Shown piece by piece: positions 37,267 through 46,412 of a stretch of 64,000 bases of DNA. The first letter of the stretch is position 1, and the number at the start of each line of letters is the position of its first letter. The notes beneath the pieces are model-generated. The model saw nothing but the letters and a program-made list of their open reading frames with translations, had not been told where the DNA came from and did no database searches. Source of the DNA: Alkalicaulis satelles. Its GTDB lineage: Bacteria; Pseudomonadota; Alphaproteobacteria; Caulobacterales; Maricaulaceae. The position numbers and the translations under genes are program-made. The stretch lies in NCBI RefSeq assembly GCF_008630495.1, contig NZ_VWOJ01000002.1:635001-699000 (forward strand), written 5' to 3'.

Positions 37267-38949
37267 TTAGGCCGCCTCCCCGCCCGCCAGCAGGGACTGG
37301 ATTTGCGCCAACTTGGGCCGCGCGTCCGGGCTGGCGGCTTCGGTACGGCCCATTTCCGATGACAGCGCCCGCATGGCGCGCCCCTGAGCGTCCTGGCGGC
37401 AACGCCCCAGGGGCAGTACGCCCGAAGCGGCCAGCTTGAGCAAGGCGGCGGCCCGGTCCAGGGCGGGACGCCCGGATTCATCCACCCGCGCCAGAATTTT
37501 CGTCTCGTCCAGTATCTGAAGTCCCAGCGCGTCGAAGGCCTCGACCAGTTCGGCCTTGTCGCTTTCGGGGAAGGATCCTTTCAGGGCGCGCGCCTGCAGC
37601 TGGGTCAGGCGCGAGAGCCTTTCCAGCGGCTGGCCCGGCCCGCGCAGGAACCAGGTTTCAACGCCCGGCGTCTTGAGCCGGGCCCGGATATAGCTGGCGA
37701 GCTTCTTCTTGTTGGTCTCGCCCACAATATTGTCTTCCATGGCGAACAGCCGGTCGAAGGCTTCGGGCGGGCCCATGCACCCCTCCAGCGCCTCTTCCAC
37801 GGCCTCTGGCGCCAGCAATCGCCCGGACCGGCTGGTGAAGGCCTCCACCAGCGCATCGGGATGCAGATCGGGGCCTGACACCATGATCAGGCGCTGGGCG
37901 AGTTTGCGCGACAGCTCGATCTCGCGCATCACGCTGTCAGGACGCAGCCGCTTGGGCGAGCGCAGCAGCGACAGGATGCGGCTGGCGATCTGGCCCTTCG
38001 CATCGGGCAGTTCGCGCGCCGCGAAGCGGGCGGCCAGGCGCCGCGCCTCGTCCGGGGCGCTGGCCAGATCGGGGTGGGCGGGCTTGGCCTCATAAAGGCC
38101 GGTGAGCCGCTCCACATGGGCGCCGGCGTCCGGGCCGGGACCGGTCAGGGCATTCACCGCGCTCTCGAAACTCAGCATTTCAGCCAGGAAGGCGTCGGCC
38201 TGGGCCAGGGCGAAGGCGCGCGCCTCGGGCGCGGCGGGCAGGTCCTCGAGCATGTCCAGCAGGAGCACGGTCTTGGCGCTGATATCGCGTGCATCGGCCA
38301 GCCGGTCGGCAATGGCCCGCCGCATACGCTTCTCCGGCCCCCCTTCGGCGAGAATCTTGTCGGTCAGTTCGGCGAAGCTGTTGGCCTTGGGCGGCGCCTT
38401 GCCAGCCTTGATCTCGCGCCGGGCCTCGGTGGTGGCGCGTTCCACCAGGGCGTTGAGCAGTTTGACATAGGCTTGGACCGACGCGTCGCTGGACTGGGCG
38501 CGGGCGATGGCCACTTTCTGCACGGCGTGCTGGAGATCGGTCTCCGAGCCGTCGAGATCCTCTATGAGGTCTGGCCGGCTGAGCAGCTCAAGCGGGCAGA
38601 CCTGTCGGCGCTCCAGCCAGCCCGACAACACCCGCCGGATCGTGTCGCGCGCCGAGGCGCCAAAAAAGTCCGAGGGCGTAACGCAAGGCAGGCTCGCCTC
38701 GCCGGTCTTCTCGTCTGATGCGCTGAAGCGCTCGGGGCCGGCCTCGAAAATCGCGCCGCCGCGGAACGCGCCTTCTTCGGCGCTCCAGACTTCGCGCACC
38801 ACGCGCACCGAGCCCTGGGGCGACTTGTCCTTGAGTTCGCGCGCCAGCTTCAGGGCGGCGTCGCGGTCATGCAGGGCTTCGGCCAGCGTCCAGGACGCCT
38901 TGCGGTGCTTCTTGACGAACACCTCGAAATGGATGTCTCTGCCCGCCAT
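37267..38949 (-). CDS. Hypothetical protein, 560 residues, helical
   Basis: A long, mostly alpha-helical, soluble protein with no signal peptide or membrane span. The first ~100 residues (AGRDIHFEVFVKKHRKASW) look like a small alpha/beta domain; the rest resembles helical repeats. No catalytic motif found, and I do not recognise the family. The ATG at 38949 is preferred over a TTG at 38970. It is divergent from chvI, a place where pckA often sits in other alphaproteobacteria. Confidence 0.72.
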   Translation of the reverse strand: MAGRDIHFEVFVKKHRKASWTLAEALHDRDAALKLARELKDKSPQGSVRVVREVWSAEEGAFRGGAIFEAGPERFSASDEKTGEASLPCVTPSDFFGASARDTIRRVLSGWLERRQVCPLELLSRPDLIEDLDGSETDLQHAVQKVAIARAQSSDASVQAYVKLLNALVERATTEARREIKAGKAPPKANSFAELTDKILAEGGPEKRMRRAIADRLADARDISAKTVLLLDMLEDLPAAPEARAFALAQADAFLAEMLSFESAVNALTGPGPDAGAHVERLTGLYEAKPAHPDLASAPDEARRLAARFAARELPDAKGQIASRILSLLRSPKRLRPDSVMREIELSRKLAQRLIMVSGPDLHPDALVEAFTSRSGRLLAPEAVEEALEGCMGPPEAFDRLFAMEDNIVGETNKKKLASYIRARLKTPGVETWFLRGPGQPLERLSRLTQLQARALKGSFPESDKAELVEAFDALGLQILDETKILARVDESGRPALDRAAALLKLAASGVLPLGRCRQDAQGRAMRALSSEMGRTEAASPDARPKLAQIQSLLAGGEAA

Positions 38950-39019
38950 GCCGGTCTGCCCCCGGTTCAATCACAGGGGTCAGAATGGCGCCGCAGGCTT
39001 AACCGCGCGTAACCATGCT

Positions 39020-39047
39020 TTGCACGCGCGCCGGGCGCCGATAAGCT
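39020..39047 (+). promoter_or_regulatory. Candidate promoter of chvI
   Basis: TTGCAC (39020-39025) and TAAGCT (39042-39047) are separated by 16 nt and lie ~64 nt before the chvI ATG. The match is moderate. Confidence 0.3.
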
Positions 39048-39110
39048 AGACGTCGACAAGGGAGCGGTTCGCCAGTGAATCGCTCGACGCTGCAACAGGA
39101 AAGAGCGCCC

Positions 39111-39815
39111 ATGGCCACGATCGCGCTGGTTGACGATGACGAGAACATCCTCACATCGGTCTCGATCTTTCTGGAAAACGAAGGCTATGCGGTGCGCACC
39201 TATACTGACGGGGCGGCCGCCCTGGGCGAATTGTCGGCCCAACCACCCGATCTGGCGATTTTCGACATCAAGATGCCGCGCATGGACGGGCTGGAGTTGT
39301 TGCGCCGGGTGCGCCAGACCTCCAACCTTCCGGTGATCTTCCTGACCTCAAAGGATGGTGAGTTTGACGAAGCGCTGGGGCTCGATCTGGGTGCGGACGA
39401 TTATATCGCCAAACCGTTCTCCCACCAGCTGCTGGCGCGCCGGGTCAAGGCGGTGCTGCGCCGCGCCCAGTTTGATCCCGATACGCCGGGCGCAGCGGGC
39501 GAGAGCGACCAGAAGGCGATCCAGCGCGGCCGGCTGATCATGGACCCCAACCGCCATGCCTGCACCTGGGACGGCCGGCCCGTGCGCCTGACCGTGACCG
39601 AATTCCTGATCCTGCAGGCGCTGGCCAACCGGCCGGGCTTCGTGAAGAGCCGCGACAATCTCATGGACGCGGCCTATGACGATCAGGTCTATGTCGATGA
39701 CCGCACCATCGACAGCCATATCAAGCGCATCCGCAAGAAATTCCGGGAGGTCGACTCCGAGTTCGACGGCATCGAGACCCTGTATGGCGTGGGTTACCGT
39801 TACAAGGAGGCTTGA
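39111..39815 (+). CDS. chvI: Two-component response regulator ChvI
   Basis: A 234-residue OmpR/PhoB-type regulator. The receiver has Asp8-Asp9-Asp10, phospho-acceptor Asp52 in [11 protein letters not shown] and Lys in IAKPFS. The C-terminal winged helix includes [32 protein letters not shown] and [12 protein letters not shown]. This matches ChvI, the regulator of envelope and acid stress in alphaproteobacteria. An AGGAAAGAG site precedes the ATG. It overlaps the sensor gene. Confidence 0.95.
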   Translation: MATIALVDDDENILTSVSIFLENEGYAVRTYTDGAAALGELSAQPPDLAIFDIKMPRMDGLELLRRVRQTSNLPVIFLTSKDGEFDEALGLDLGADDYIAKPFSHQLLARRVKAVLRRAQFDPDTPGAAGESDQKAIQRGRLIMDPNRHACTWDGRPVRLTVTEFLILQALANRPGFVKSRDNLMDAAYDDQVYVDDRTIDSHIKRIRKKFREVDSEFDGIETLYGVGYRYKEA

Positions 39816-41439
39816 GCCCCTGCGCGCGCGCCTGCGCCGGGCGTTCAAGCGGCTGCGTTTGACCCGCCTGCCGCCCTTGCGGCTGTGGATGTGGATCGCC
39901 GGGGTCAATGCTCTGGCCCTGATCGTCATGGCGATCGGCATGTACGCCATCACCGAGGCGCGCCGCGGCCTGGTGGCCGCCAAGCTGGACTCCCTCACCG
40001 CCCAGGCCGAGATCATCTCCAGCGTGATCACCGAAACGGCGGTCTATGGCGACGAGCCCGGCCCGCGCATGGACAATGATTCGGCGCGCGAAGTGCTGCG
40101 GCGGCTGTCCTCGCTCTACGTGCCCGCCCAGTCGCGCGCCATCCTGCACGCCCCCGGCCCGTCGCGCATCGCTGACAGCGACCTGATCGCAGGACAGGTG
40201 GAGACCACGCTCCTGCCGCCGCCGGGCGAAGCCCCCTCCGCCCCGTCCCGCCCCGCCGGCGACCTGCTGGCTCCACTGGGCGAGTGGATTTCCATGCTGT
40301 GGACCACGCGCGAAACGCGCGCCTATCTCGATCTCACCCTGGCCGATGAAGTGGCGCTGGCCTTCGAGACCGGCGATCCCCAGCGCGGGGTGAGGCGCGC
40401 AGCCGACGGCTCGCGCGTGGTGTCGGTCACCCTGCCCATCCAGCTGATCCAGGCGGTGGTGGGCACGGTGACCTATGAATCCTACGATCTTGACGAGCTG
40501 ATCGCTGAGGAGCGGGTCTTCCTGACCTATTTCCTGCTCACCGCCTTCGTGATCATCTTCGTGGGCACGGTGCTGCTGACCGTGTCCATTGCGCGGCCCT
40601 TGAGCCGGTTGGCGCATGCGGCCCGTCAGGTCCGGCTGGCGGGCGGGGCGCGCGTGCCCATGCCCCAGCTGGGGCGAACGATTGACGAGATCGGCGCGCT
40701 TTCCACCGCCTTCATCCAGATGACCAATGCGCTCTATGACCGGCTGGACGCCATCGAAAGCTTCGCCGCCGACGTGGCCCACGAGATCAAGAACCCGCTC
40801 ACCTCGATCCGCTCTGCGGCGGAAATCCTGCCCTCGGCCCGCGATGACGCCCAGCGTGCGCGCCTGATCGCGGTGATCCAGCATGATGTGCGCCGGCTGG
40901 ACCGGCTGATCACCGACATCTCCAACGCCTCGCGCCTGGATGCGGAGCTGGCGCGCGAGGATCTCGCCCTCATCGATCTCGAACGCCTGCTGGGCGATAT
41001 CGCCGGGCTCTACCGGCCCGATCCGGACGCCGATGAACCCGGCGCAGAAGTGGTGCTGGAGTCTGCGGGCGGGCCGCTTGTGATGCGCGGCCATGAAGGC
41101 CCGCTCAGCCGCGTCTTCATCAATCTGGTGGACAATGCGCGCACCTTCTCGCCAGAGGGCGCCCGCGTGCGCGTAACGGCGCGCCGCGCCGGCGGTGCTC
41201 ATGGGCGCCTGATCGTGACGGTGGAGGATGAAGGGCCGGGCATTCCCGAGGAATCGCTGGAATCGATTTTCGAGCGCTTCTACACCAAGCGCCCTGACGG
41301 GACGGCCTTCGGCGCCCATTCCGGGCTGGGCCTGGCCATTGCGCGCCAGATCATCAACGCCCATGGCGGGACCATCCGGGCGGGCAACCGGACCCGGGGC
41401 GGGGCGGTGTTCACGGTGGACCTGCCCGCCGCCCGCTGA
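39784..41439 (+). CDS. chvG: Sensor histidine kinase ChvG
   Basis: About 551 residues. Membrane span 1 (about residues 40-60) and span 2 (about 245-265) flank a periplasmic sensor region. A HAMP follows, then the H-box [23 protein letters not shown]-box NLVDNARTF, and G boxes [18 protein letters not shown] and [11 protein letters not shown]. It phosphorylates ChvI. The start is uncertain: ATG at 39784 overlaps chvI but has a weak RBS; a strong AAGGAGG (39804-39810) lines up best with an in-frame CTG at 39820, so a non-standard start is possible. Confidence 0.93.
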   Translation: MAWVTVTRRLEPLRARLRRAFKRLRLTRLPPLRLWMWIAGVNALALIVMAIGMYAITEARRGLVAAKLDSLTAQAEIISSVITETAVYGDEPGPRMDNDSAREVLRRLSSLYVPAQSRAILHAPGPSRIADSDLIAGQVETTLLPPPGEAPSAPSRPAGDLLAPLGEWISMLWTTRETRAYLDLTLADEVALAFETGDPQRGVRRAADGSRVVSVTLPIQLIQAVVGTVTYESYDLDELIAEERVFLTYFLLTAFVIIFVGTVLLTVSIARPLSRLAHAARQVRLAGGARVPMPQLGRTIDEIGALSTAFIQMTNALYDRLDAIESFAADVAHEIKNPLTSIRSAAEILPSARDDAQRARLIAVIQHDVRRLDRLITDISNASRLDAELAREDLALIDLERLLGDIAGLYRPDPDADEPGAEVVLESAGGPLVMRGHEGPLSRVFINLVDNARTFSPEGARVRVTARRAGGAHGRLIVTVEDEGPGIPEESLESIFERFYTKRPDGTAFGAHSGLGLAIARQIINAHGGTIRAGNRTRGGAVFTVDLPAAR

Positions 41440-41574
41440 CGCGTCTCTGGCGCCACAGTGTGTGACCCTTCTGCCCGCCGGGTCTTTTCGCAGACGAAAA
41501 ACCAGTCTTACATGGCTGTCACAAGCGCCCGCCCTGAAAAGCGGCTCACGGACACAGGAACTGATTGCGCCGTC

Positions 41575-41979
41575 ATGATCGGCATCGTCGTCGTCACCCA
41601 TGGCCGTCTGGCCGACGAGCTGATCCTGGCCGCCGAGCACGTGGTGGGGCCTCTCAAGGCGTGCCGGGCGGTCTCCATCGGCGCGGACGACGATATGGAG
41701 ACCCGCCGCGGTGACATTCGCGATGCGATTCGCGGCGCAGATCAGGGCGAAGGCGTGATCGTGATCACCGATATGTTCGGCGGCACGCCCTCCAATCTGT
41801 CCATCTCGCTCCTCGAGCGGGGCCGGGTGGAGGTCATTGCCGGCGCCAATCTGCCCATGATGATCAAGCTGGCTGAAGCGCGCGGAAGCTTGCCGCTCAC
41901 CGCTCTGGCCGATTGCGTGAGTGATGCGGGCAAGCGCTATATCGCCGTGGCGTCGCGGCTGATGGACGGGCCGGCATGA
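41575..41979 (+). CDS. PTS EIIA, mannose family (nitrogen/carbon regulatory PTS)
   Basis: A 134-residue EIIA-Man domain. The phospho-acceptor is His9 in VVTHGRLADEL; the D-M-F-G-G-T-P-S-N motif is typical. In alphaproteobacteria this soluble EIIA takes phosphate from HPr and serves regulation rather than sugar transport. The stop overlaps the HPr start by ATGA. hprK, usually between chvG and this gene, is absent. The start at 41575 lacks an obvious RBS; a longer ORF from 41458 looks non-native. Confidence 0.92.
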   Translation: MIGIVVVTHGRLADELILAAEHVVGPLKACRAVSIGADDDMETRRGDIRDAIRGADQGEGVIVITDMFGGTPSNLSISLLERGRVEVIAGANLPMMIKLAEARGSLPLTALADCVSDAGKRYIAVASRLMDGPA

Positions 41980-42248
41980 AGGCGGAGCGTACGGTGACCA
42001 TCTGCAATCCCAAAGGATTGCATGCCCGCGCATCGGCGAAATTCGTGGCCGAGGCCGCCGCCACCGGGGCTCGGGTGACTGTGGCGCGCAAGGGCGAGGA
42101 AGTGGCCGCTGATTCCATCATGGAGCTCCTTATGCTGGCCGCCGGCCCGGGTGAGGCGATTACGATCCGCGCCGAGGGCGAAGCGGCTGAAAGCGCCGTC
42201 GACGCACTGGCGGCGCTGGTGGAGTCCGGCTTCGGCGAGCTCAGCTGA
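41976..42248 (+). CDS. ptsH: HPr phosphocarrier protein
   Basis: A 90-residue HPr. His16 in GLHARAS is the phospho-site used by EI, and Ser47 in DSIMELLML is the HPrK target position, kept here although hprK is not in its usual place. It relays phosphate to the upstream EIIA. The ATGA overlap shows coupled translation. Confidence 0.95.
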   Translation: MKAERTVTICNPKGLHARASAKFVAEAAATGARVTVARKGEEVAADSIMELLMLAAGPGEAITIRAEGEAAESAVDALAALVESGFGELS

Positions 42249-42290
42249 AACCGGTCCGCCAGGCGCCATCGCGCACAGAAAGGCGGGGCC

Positions 42291-43289
42291 ATGGCTCGCA
42301 ACGCAAAACGCAAGGGCGCGGGCCGCTCAAAACCCTCCCGGTCAGGGCGCGGCGCGGCGTCACGCCGCCAGCAATTCCTGACCCGCACCGCGCGCGTGTT
42401 CGATCTGTCGGAGACGGCGGCCGAACAGCTCATGAGCCAGGGCCGGCGCCAGAGCCTGCGCTTCAACCCGCTGGCGGGCGCGCCGCGCGCCTCCTTCGAG
42501 GCCGCCCTGGCGCCATGGGCGGACGGCCTGACGCCCATAGAATGGTGCGACGGCGCCTGGCACATGGATCTGCCGCCCGGCGGGGTCTTGCCCGAAGACA
42601 TGTTCGTCAGCGGCCAGGCCTTCATCCAGAACGCCTCGAGCTTCATCCCGGTGCTGGCCCTCGACCCGCAGCCGGGCGAGCGCATTCTCGATCTGTGCGC
42701 GGCGCCGGGGGGCAAGACCTCCCATATCGCCGCGCTGACCGGCAACAGCGCCGAGATCTGGGCCAATGACGCTCTGCCCGCCCGCCTGCCCAAGCTGCAC
42801 GAGGTGCTGGATCTCCTGCATGTGCAAACGGTTGAGATCACCGGCCATCCCGGCCAGTTCATCGACCGCTTTCTGGAGGGGCCGTTCGACCGCATCCTGA
42901 TCGACGCCCAGTGCACCGGGGAGGGGATGATCGATCTGCGCCGCCCGGCGAGCTTGCGCTACTGGTCCATGGAGCGCATCGCCGAATATGGCCGGCTGCA
43001 GCGCAAGATGCTCAGCGCTGCAGCCAAGCTGCTCAAGCCCGGCGGGGTGATGGTGTATTCCACCTGCACGATCGCCCCGGAAGAAAACGAGGCGCCGGTC
43101 CACACCCTGCTGTCGCGCAACGCAGACATGACGCTGGAGCCTGTGGACATCGCTGCGCCCGGCCTGATCCCGGCGCGCACGCGCTGGGAGGGCGAGGCCT
43201 TCGATCCGCGTCTCAGCCACGCCCGCCGGGTGCTGCCCAGCGCGTTTCTGGAAGCCTTCTTCGTCGCCCGGTTCAGGAAGGCCGGTTAA
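42291..43289 (+). CDS. RsmB/NOP2/Sun-family rRNA cytosine-5 methyltransferase
   Basis: A 332-residue SAM-dependent m5C methyltransferase. Motif I is ILDLCAAPGGKTSH, motif IV is ILIDAQCTGEG (Gln and Thr in place of the common DAPCSGxG), and motif VI is VYSTCTIAPEENE with the catalytic Cys. The short N-terminal part is Lys/Arg-rich and lacks the NusB-like domain of RsmB. The RNA target is unknown. It converges with rsmI, with a 4-nt stop overlap. Confidence 0.88.
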   Translation: MARNAKRKGAGRSKPSRSGRGAASRRQQFLTRTARVFDLSETAAEQLMSQGRRQSLRFNPLAGAPRASFEAALAPWADGLTPIEWCDGAWHMDLPPGGVLPEDMFVSGQAFIQNASSFIPVLALDPQPGERILDLCAAPGGKTSHIAALTGNSAEIWANDALPARLPKLHEVLDLLHVQTVEITGHPGQFIDRFLEGPFDRILIDAQCTGEGMIDLRRPASLRYWSMERIAEYGRLQRKMLSAAAKLLKPGGVMVYSTCTIAPEENEAPVHTLLSRNADMTLEPVDIAAPGLIPARTRWEGEAFDPRLSHARRVLPSAFLEAFFVARFRKAG

Positions 43290-44041
43290 TCCTTGTCCGC
43301 GTCCTTGCGCCGTCCGCGTTCGCGGCGGGGCGCTTCGGGCTCGGGCGGCGGGGCGCTGGCGCCGTCAATGACCACCATCACCTCTCCGCGCGGGGGCTCG
43401 GAAAAGCGGGCGCTGAGTGCCGAGAGGTTCGCGCGCTCGGTCAGCTCGAACATTTTGGTGATTTCCAGGCAGACCGCGCCCTGAATATCGCCCAGCACCG
43501 CCAGCGCATCCTCAAGAAGGCCCGGCAGACGGTGGGGCGCCTCCATCATCACCAGCGTGGCCTGATGGCGCCGGGCGCGGTCGAGCCAGTTGCGCCGCTG
43601 GCCGCTCTTGCGCGGGGGAAAGCCGAGAAACACAAACTCGTGGGCGGGCAGGTTGGACAGGACCAGCGCGCTTAAGACCGCCGAGGCGCCCGGGATCACC
43701 CGCACCTCCAGTCCGCGCTCATAGCAGGCCGACACCACGCGGAAGCCCGGATCATTGACGCCCGGCGTGCCTGCATCGCTGCACAGCGCGACGGTCTGCC
43801 CGCGCGCCACCAGATCGGCGATGCCGGACGCGCTGTGGCGCTCATTATGGTCATGGCAGGCGATCAGGCGCCGGGGCGCAATGCCGTAATGATCCAGAAG
43901 CTTGCGGGTATGGCGCGTGTCTTCAGCCGCGATCACGTCGGCCTCGGCCAGGATGCGCGCCGCCCGGTAGGTCAGATCCTCCAGATTGCCGATGGGCGTG
44001 GCCACCAGATAGAGGGTTCCGGGCTGTTCACGCGCGTCCAT
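43286..44041 (-). CDS. rsmI: 16S rRNA (cytidine1402-2'-O)-methyltransferase
   Basis: A 251-residue tetrapyrrole-methylase-fold enzyme that methylates the 2'-O of C1402 in the decoding centre. It has the hallmark N-terminus GTLYLVATPIGNLEDLTYRA, then AEDTRHTRKLLDHYGI and ALCSDAGTPGVNDPGF. The C-terminal ~30 residues are charged and species-specific. It is convergent with the m5C methyltransferase. Confidence 0.96.
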   Translation of the reverse strand: MDAREQPGTLYLVATPIGNLEDLTYRAARILAEADVIAAEDTRHTRKLLDHYGIAPRRLIACHDHNERHSASGIADLVARGQTVALCSDAGTPGVNDPGFRVVSACYERGLEVRVIPGASAVLSALVLSNLPAHEFVFLGFPPRKSGQRRNWLDRARRHQATLVMMEAPHRLPGLLEDALAVLGDIQGAVCLEITKMFELTERANLSALSARFSEPPRGEVMVVIDGASAPPPEPEAPRRERGRRKDADKD

Positions 44042-44062
44042 GCCGGGCTCCGCCAGCTGCGC

Positions 44063-44578
44063 CTAGCCGTCGCGCTTGGCCTGGGCCTTCTTGATCTTCT
44101 GGGACACCCGGCCCACCTCGCGCGGATCGGTGATCTGCTCGCGCTTGGCGCTGGTCTTCTTCTTCATGCCCTCGCTGGCGGTGCGCGAGGCGGGGCGCTT
44201 GGCCGCAGAGGCCGCGCGCTTCATCTCCAGCGCCTTCTTCATGCCCGAGCGGGTCGCTTCGCGCGCTGAAGCCTCTGAGCGCCGGGCGTGCTCGGCATTG
44301 AGGCGTTTGAGCGCGTTGGACAGGGCGGCGGCCTTTTCCTTGGAGCCGAGATTGTCAGCGGCCGGCTTGGCGCCCTGGGCTTTGGCCTTGCCGCGCATCT
44401 CGCGGCGCTGGCGCTTGGATATGTCCAGCGCGCGCTGACGGCGCTCACGCACCAGCTTGCGGGTCTCGGCCAGCGTTTTATCGTCGATGTCGGCGAGGGC
44501 GGGGTGGTGCGAGCGCTCCACCAGCTCCAGCTCGTCCTTGCTGAACAGGCGGGCTTCATCCTTGCGGCTGACGGCCAT
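44063..44578 (-). CDS. Hypothetical Lys/Arg/Ala-rich protein
   Basis: A 171-residue very basic, low-complexity helical protein, starting MAVSRKDEARLFSKDELELVERSHHP and continuing with repeated RRQRALDISKRQRRE- and KRAASAAKR-type stretches. It might bind RNA or ribosomes, but this is only composition. It directly follows rsmI upstream on the same strand (21-nt gap), which could mean co-expression. I recognise no named family. Confidence 0.6.
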   Translation of the reverse strand: MAVSRKDEARLFSKDELELVERSHHPALADIDDKTLAETRKLVRERRQRALDISKRQRREMRGKAKAQGAKPAADNLGSKEKAAALSNALKRLNAEHARRSEASAREATRSGMKKALEMKRAASAAKRPASRTASEGMKKKTSAKREQITDPREVGRVSQKIKKAQAKRDG

Positions 44579-44781
44579 GAGTGTGTCCTTCCCTATAAGG
44601 CGTTTGCGTCAATCATCGGCGCAAAGCGCCCGCATTGCAAAGCCGCGGCGCCGATGGCGGGCGGGATTTGTCAGATGGGCGGGTTTGATGGCCCCGCCTC
44701 TCCGATCCTTAAGGTGCGCGCTGGCGCGATCCGGGCTTGTCTGGAGGCTTCGAGGATTGGCGCGTGATCATGGAGGGCGTG

Positions 44782-45294
44782 ATGGGCAAGGCATGGATGG
44801 CTGGGGCCGCACTGGCGCTGGCGCTGGCGCTGGGCGCGGCGCAAGAGGCTGAGGCGCAGGAGACGCCCGGCGCGGCGCTGGAGGCGCTGTACGCGGCGAT
44901 TTCCGGCCCGGTGGGGCAGGCGCGCGACTGGGATTCCTTACGCGCCCTGTTCCTGGACGGCGCGCGCATGCATGTGTCGGTGACCGGCCCGGAGGGCGCG
45001 GACCGGGCCGTGACCCTGACGGTGGACGATTATATCGCGCTCAATGGCGAGCGCCTGGCCGAGATCGGCTTCACCGAGGTCGAGACGCGCCGCCAGACCC
45101 ATGTCTATGGCGCTCTGGCCCATATCCTCAGCGCCTATGAGGCGGTGCGCGCCGATACCGGCGAGGAGGTGGCCGTGGGCGTCAATATGGTCACCTTGAT
45201 GCGCGTGGGCTCAGACTGGAAAATCGCCGCCATCGCCTGGCGCGCCGCCGATGCGGACTGGCCGGTGGACCGGGCGTTCGAGGCGGTAGATTAG
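44782..45294 (+). CDS. Secreted NTF2/SnoaL-like protein
   Basis: A 170-residue protein with a cleavable signal peptide (MGKAWMAGAALALALALGAA). The mature part follows the NTF2-like fold: ALEALYAAISGP, DWDSLRALFLDGARMHV, and a C-terminal VTLMRVGSDWKIAAIAW. Members often are small-ligand binders; no catalytic residues are evident. The ATG at 44782 has GGAGGG 4 nt ahead; 44770 is an alternative. It converges with the hydrolase downstream, overlapping by 4 nt. Confidence 0.78.
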   Translation: MGKAWMAGAALALALALGAAQEAEAQETPGAALEALYAAISGPVGQARDWDSLRALFLDGARMHVSVTGPEGADRAVTLTVDDYIALNGERLAEIGFTEVETRRQTHVYGALAHILSAYEAVRADTGEEVAVGVNMVTLMRVGSDWKIAAIAWRAADADWPVDRAFEAVD

Positions 45295-46295
45295 GGCGCG
45301 CCGTCCTGCGCCTGCGTCAGGTCCTGCGCTGCCGTGTCCAGAAAGGCGTTGAAGGCGCTGCGATAGCGATCGGGGTCCTCGGCGAAGGACTGGAGATGAT
45401 CGGCCTGGGTGGTGATGAAGACCATGGGGCCTGTGCGCCGGGCGGCGAGCCGGGCGCTGATGGCATAGGGCACGGCGCTGTCGGTCTGGCCATGGGCCAG
45501 GAAGAACGGGCGGTCAAAGCCGGCTATGTCATCGATGAGAGTCGTGCGCGAGAAATCGGTGGGGCCGGTCAGGCTGAGCAGGAGACGCGCAGGCGGGGCC
45601 AGCAGGCCGGCGCCGGGCAGGCCGATCGCCTCGCCCACACGCACCAGCACCGGGGTGAAGTCCAGCGCCGGTGAATCCAGCGCCAGCCCGACGATGTGTC
45701 CGGCGTGGGTCGAGTGAATCAGGAACTGGCCCGCTATGGCGCCGCCCATGGATTCGCCTGCCAGAATGAGCCTGTCATGGCCCTCGCCCTCCAGCCAGAG
45801 AATGGCGGCCTCCAGGTCCTCCCACTCCTCCATCCCGAAGGCGTAGCGTCCGTGGGGCGCGGGCGGGGCGCCGAGATCATTGCGGTAGGTGATGAGCAGG
45901 ACCGGAATGCCGCGCGCGTGCAGAAGGGAGAGATGGCGATAGCCGTCCTCGCGCGCTCCGGCCACGCCATGGACATAGACCGCTGCGAGGCCTGACAGGG
46001 CGTCATCGGCCCCGGATTCGGGGGCTGGAACCCACCAGGCCGGCGCCGGGCCCAGGGGTGTTGTGATCTCCACCGTCTCGAAGGCGAGCCCGAACGCCTC
46101 GCCCGGATCGCCGCGATAGCCCAGCACCAGCGGATCGGACGGGCGCTCGTCTGGTTCAAAGGCCTCGAGCAGCAGGCCCACAGTGAGCATGCGGCTGGCG
46201 GCGAAGGCGATGACCGCGCTGCCCGCCAGCGCGTAGATCAGGGCCAGCAGGCCCGCCCCGCCGGCGGCGGCAAGCAGGAAACGGCGCGGCGCCAT
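45291..46295 (-). CDS. Alpha/beta hydrolase with N-terminal membrane anchor
   Basis: A 334-residue protein with one N-terminal membrane span (FLLAAAGGAGLLALIYALAG). The nucleophile Ser is in GESMGG, the acid is probably in AHGQTDSAVP, and the His is in QADHLQSF. It is likely an esterase or peptidase facing the periplasm; the substrate is unknown. The ATG at 46295 is chosen because of a GGAGGT site 7 nt ahead. Confidence 0.86.
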   Translation of the reverse strand: MAPRRFLLAAAGGAGLLALIYALAGSAVIAFAASRMLTVGLLLEAFEPDERPSDPLVLGYRGDPGEAFGLAFETVEITTPLGPAPAWWVPAPESGADDALSGLAAVYVHGVAGAREDGYRHLSLLHARGIPVLLITYRNDLGAPPAPHGRYAFGMEEWEDLEAAILWLEGEGHDRLILAGESMGGAIAGQFLIHSTHAGHIVGLALDSPALDFTPVLVRVGEAIGLPGAGLLAPPARLLLSLTGPTDFSRTTLIDDIAGFDRPFFLAHGQTDSAVPYAISARLAARRTGPMVFITTQADHLQSFAEDPDRYRSAFNAFLDTAAQDLTQAQDGAP

Positions 46296-46354
46296 GGGCG
46301 GGACCTCCATCAGGGATGGCGCCAAGCGTCCCTGAAACGCGCAGCCCTGTCCAG

Positions 46355-46386
46355 AAAAAAGCCCCGGAGCGGGCTCCGGGGCTTTT
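46355..46386 (-). terminator. Rho-independent terminator of the etfBA operon
   Basis: GCCCCGGAGC (46361-46370) pairs with GCTCCGGGGC (46373-46382), flanked by A and T runs; on the minus strand a TTTTTT run follows. It sits 27 nt beyond the etfA stop and could also act on transcription from the left. Confidence 0.9.
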
Positions 46387-46412
46387 ACAGTCTCAAGAAG
46401 CGCTCAGGGCGG

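Noticed and set aside
39721-42033. 770-codon minus-strand ORF opposite chvG and EIIA
   Set aside because: It covers clearly coding plus-strand genes; translation is basic and without domain signature.
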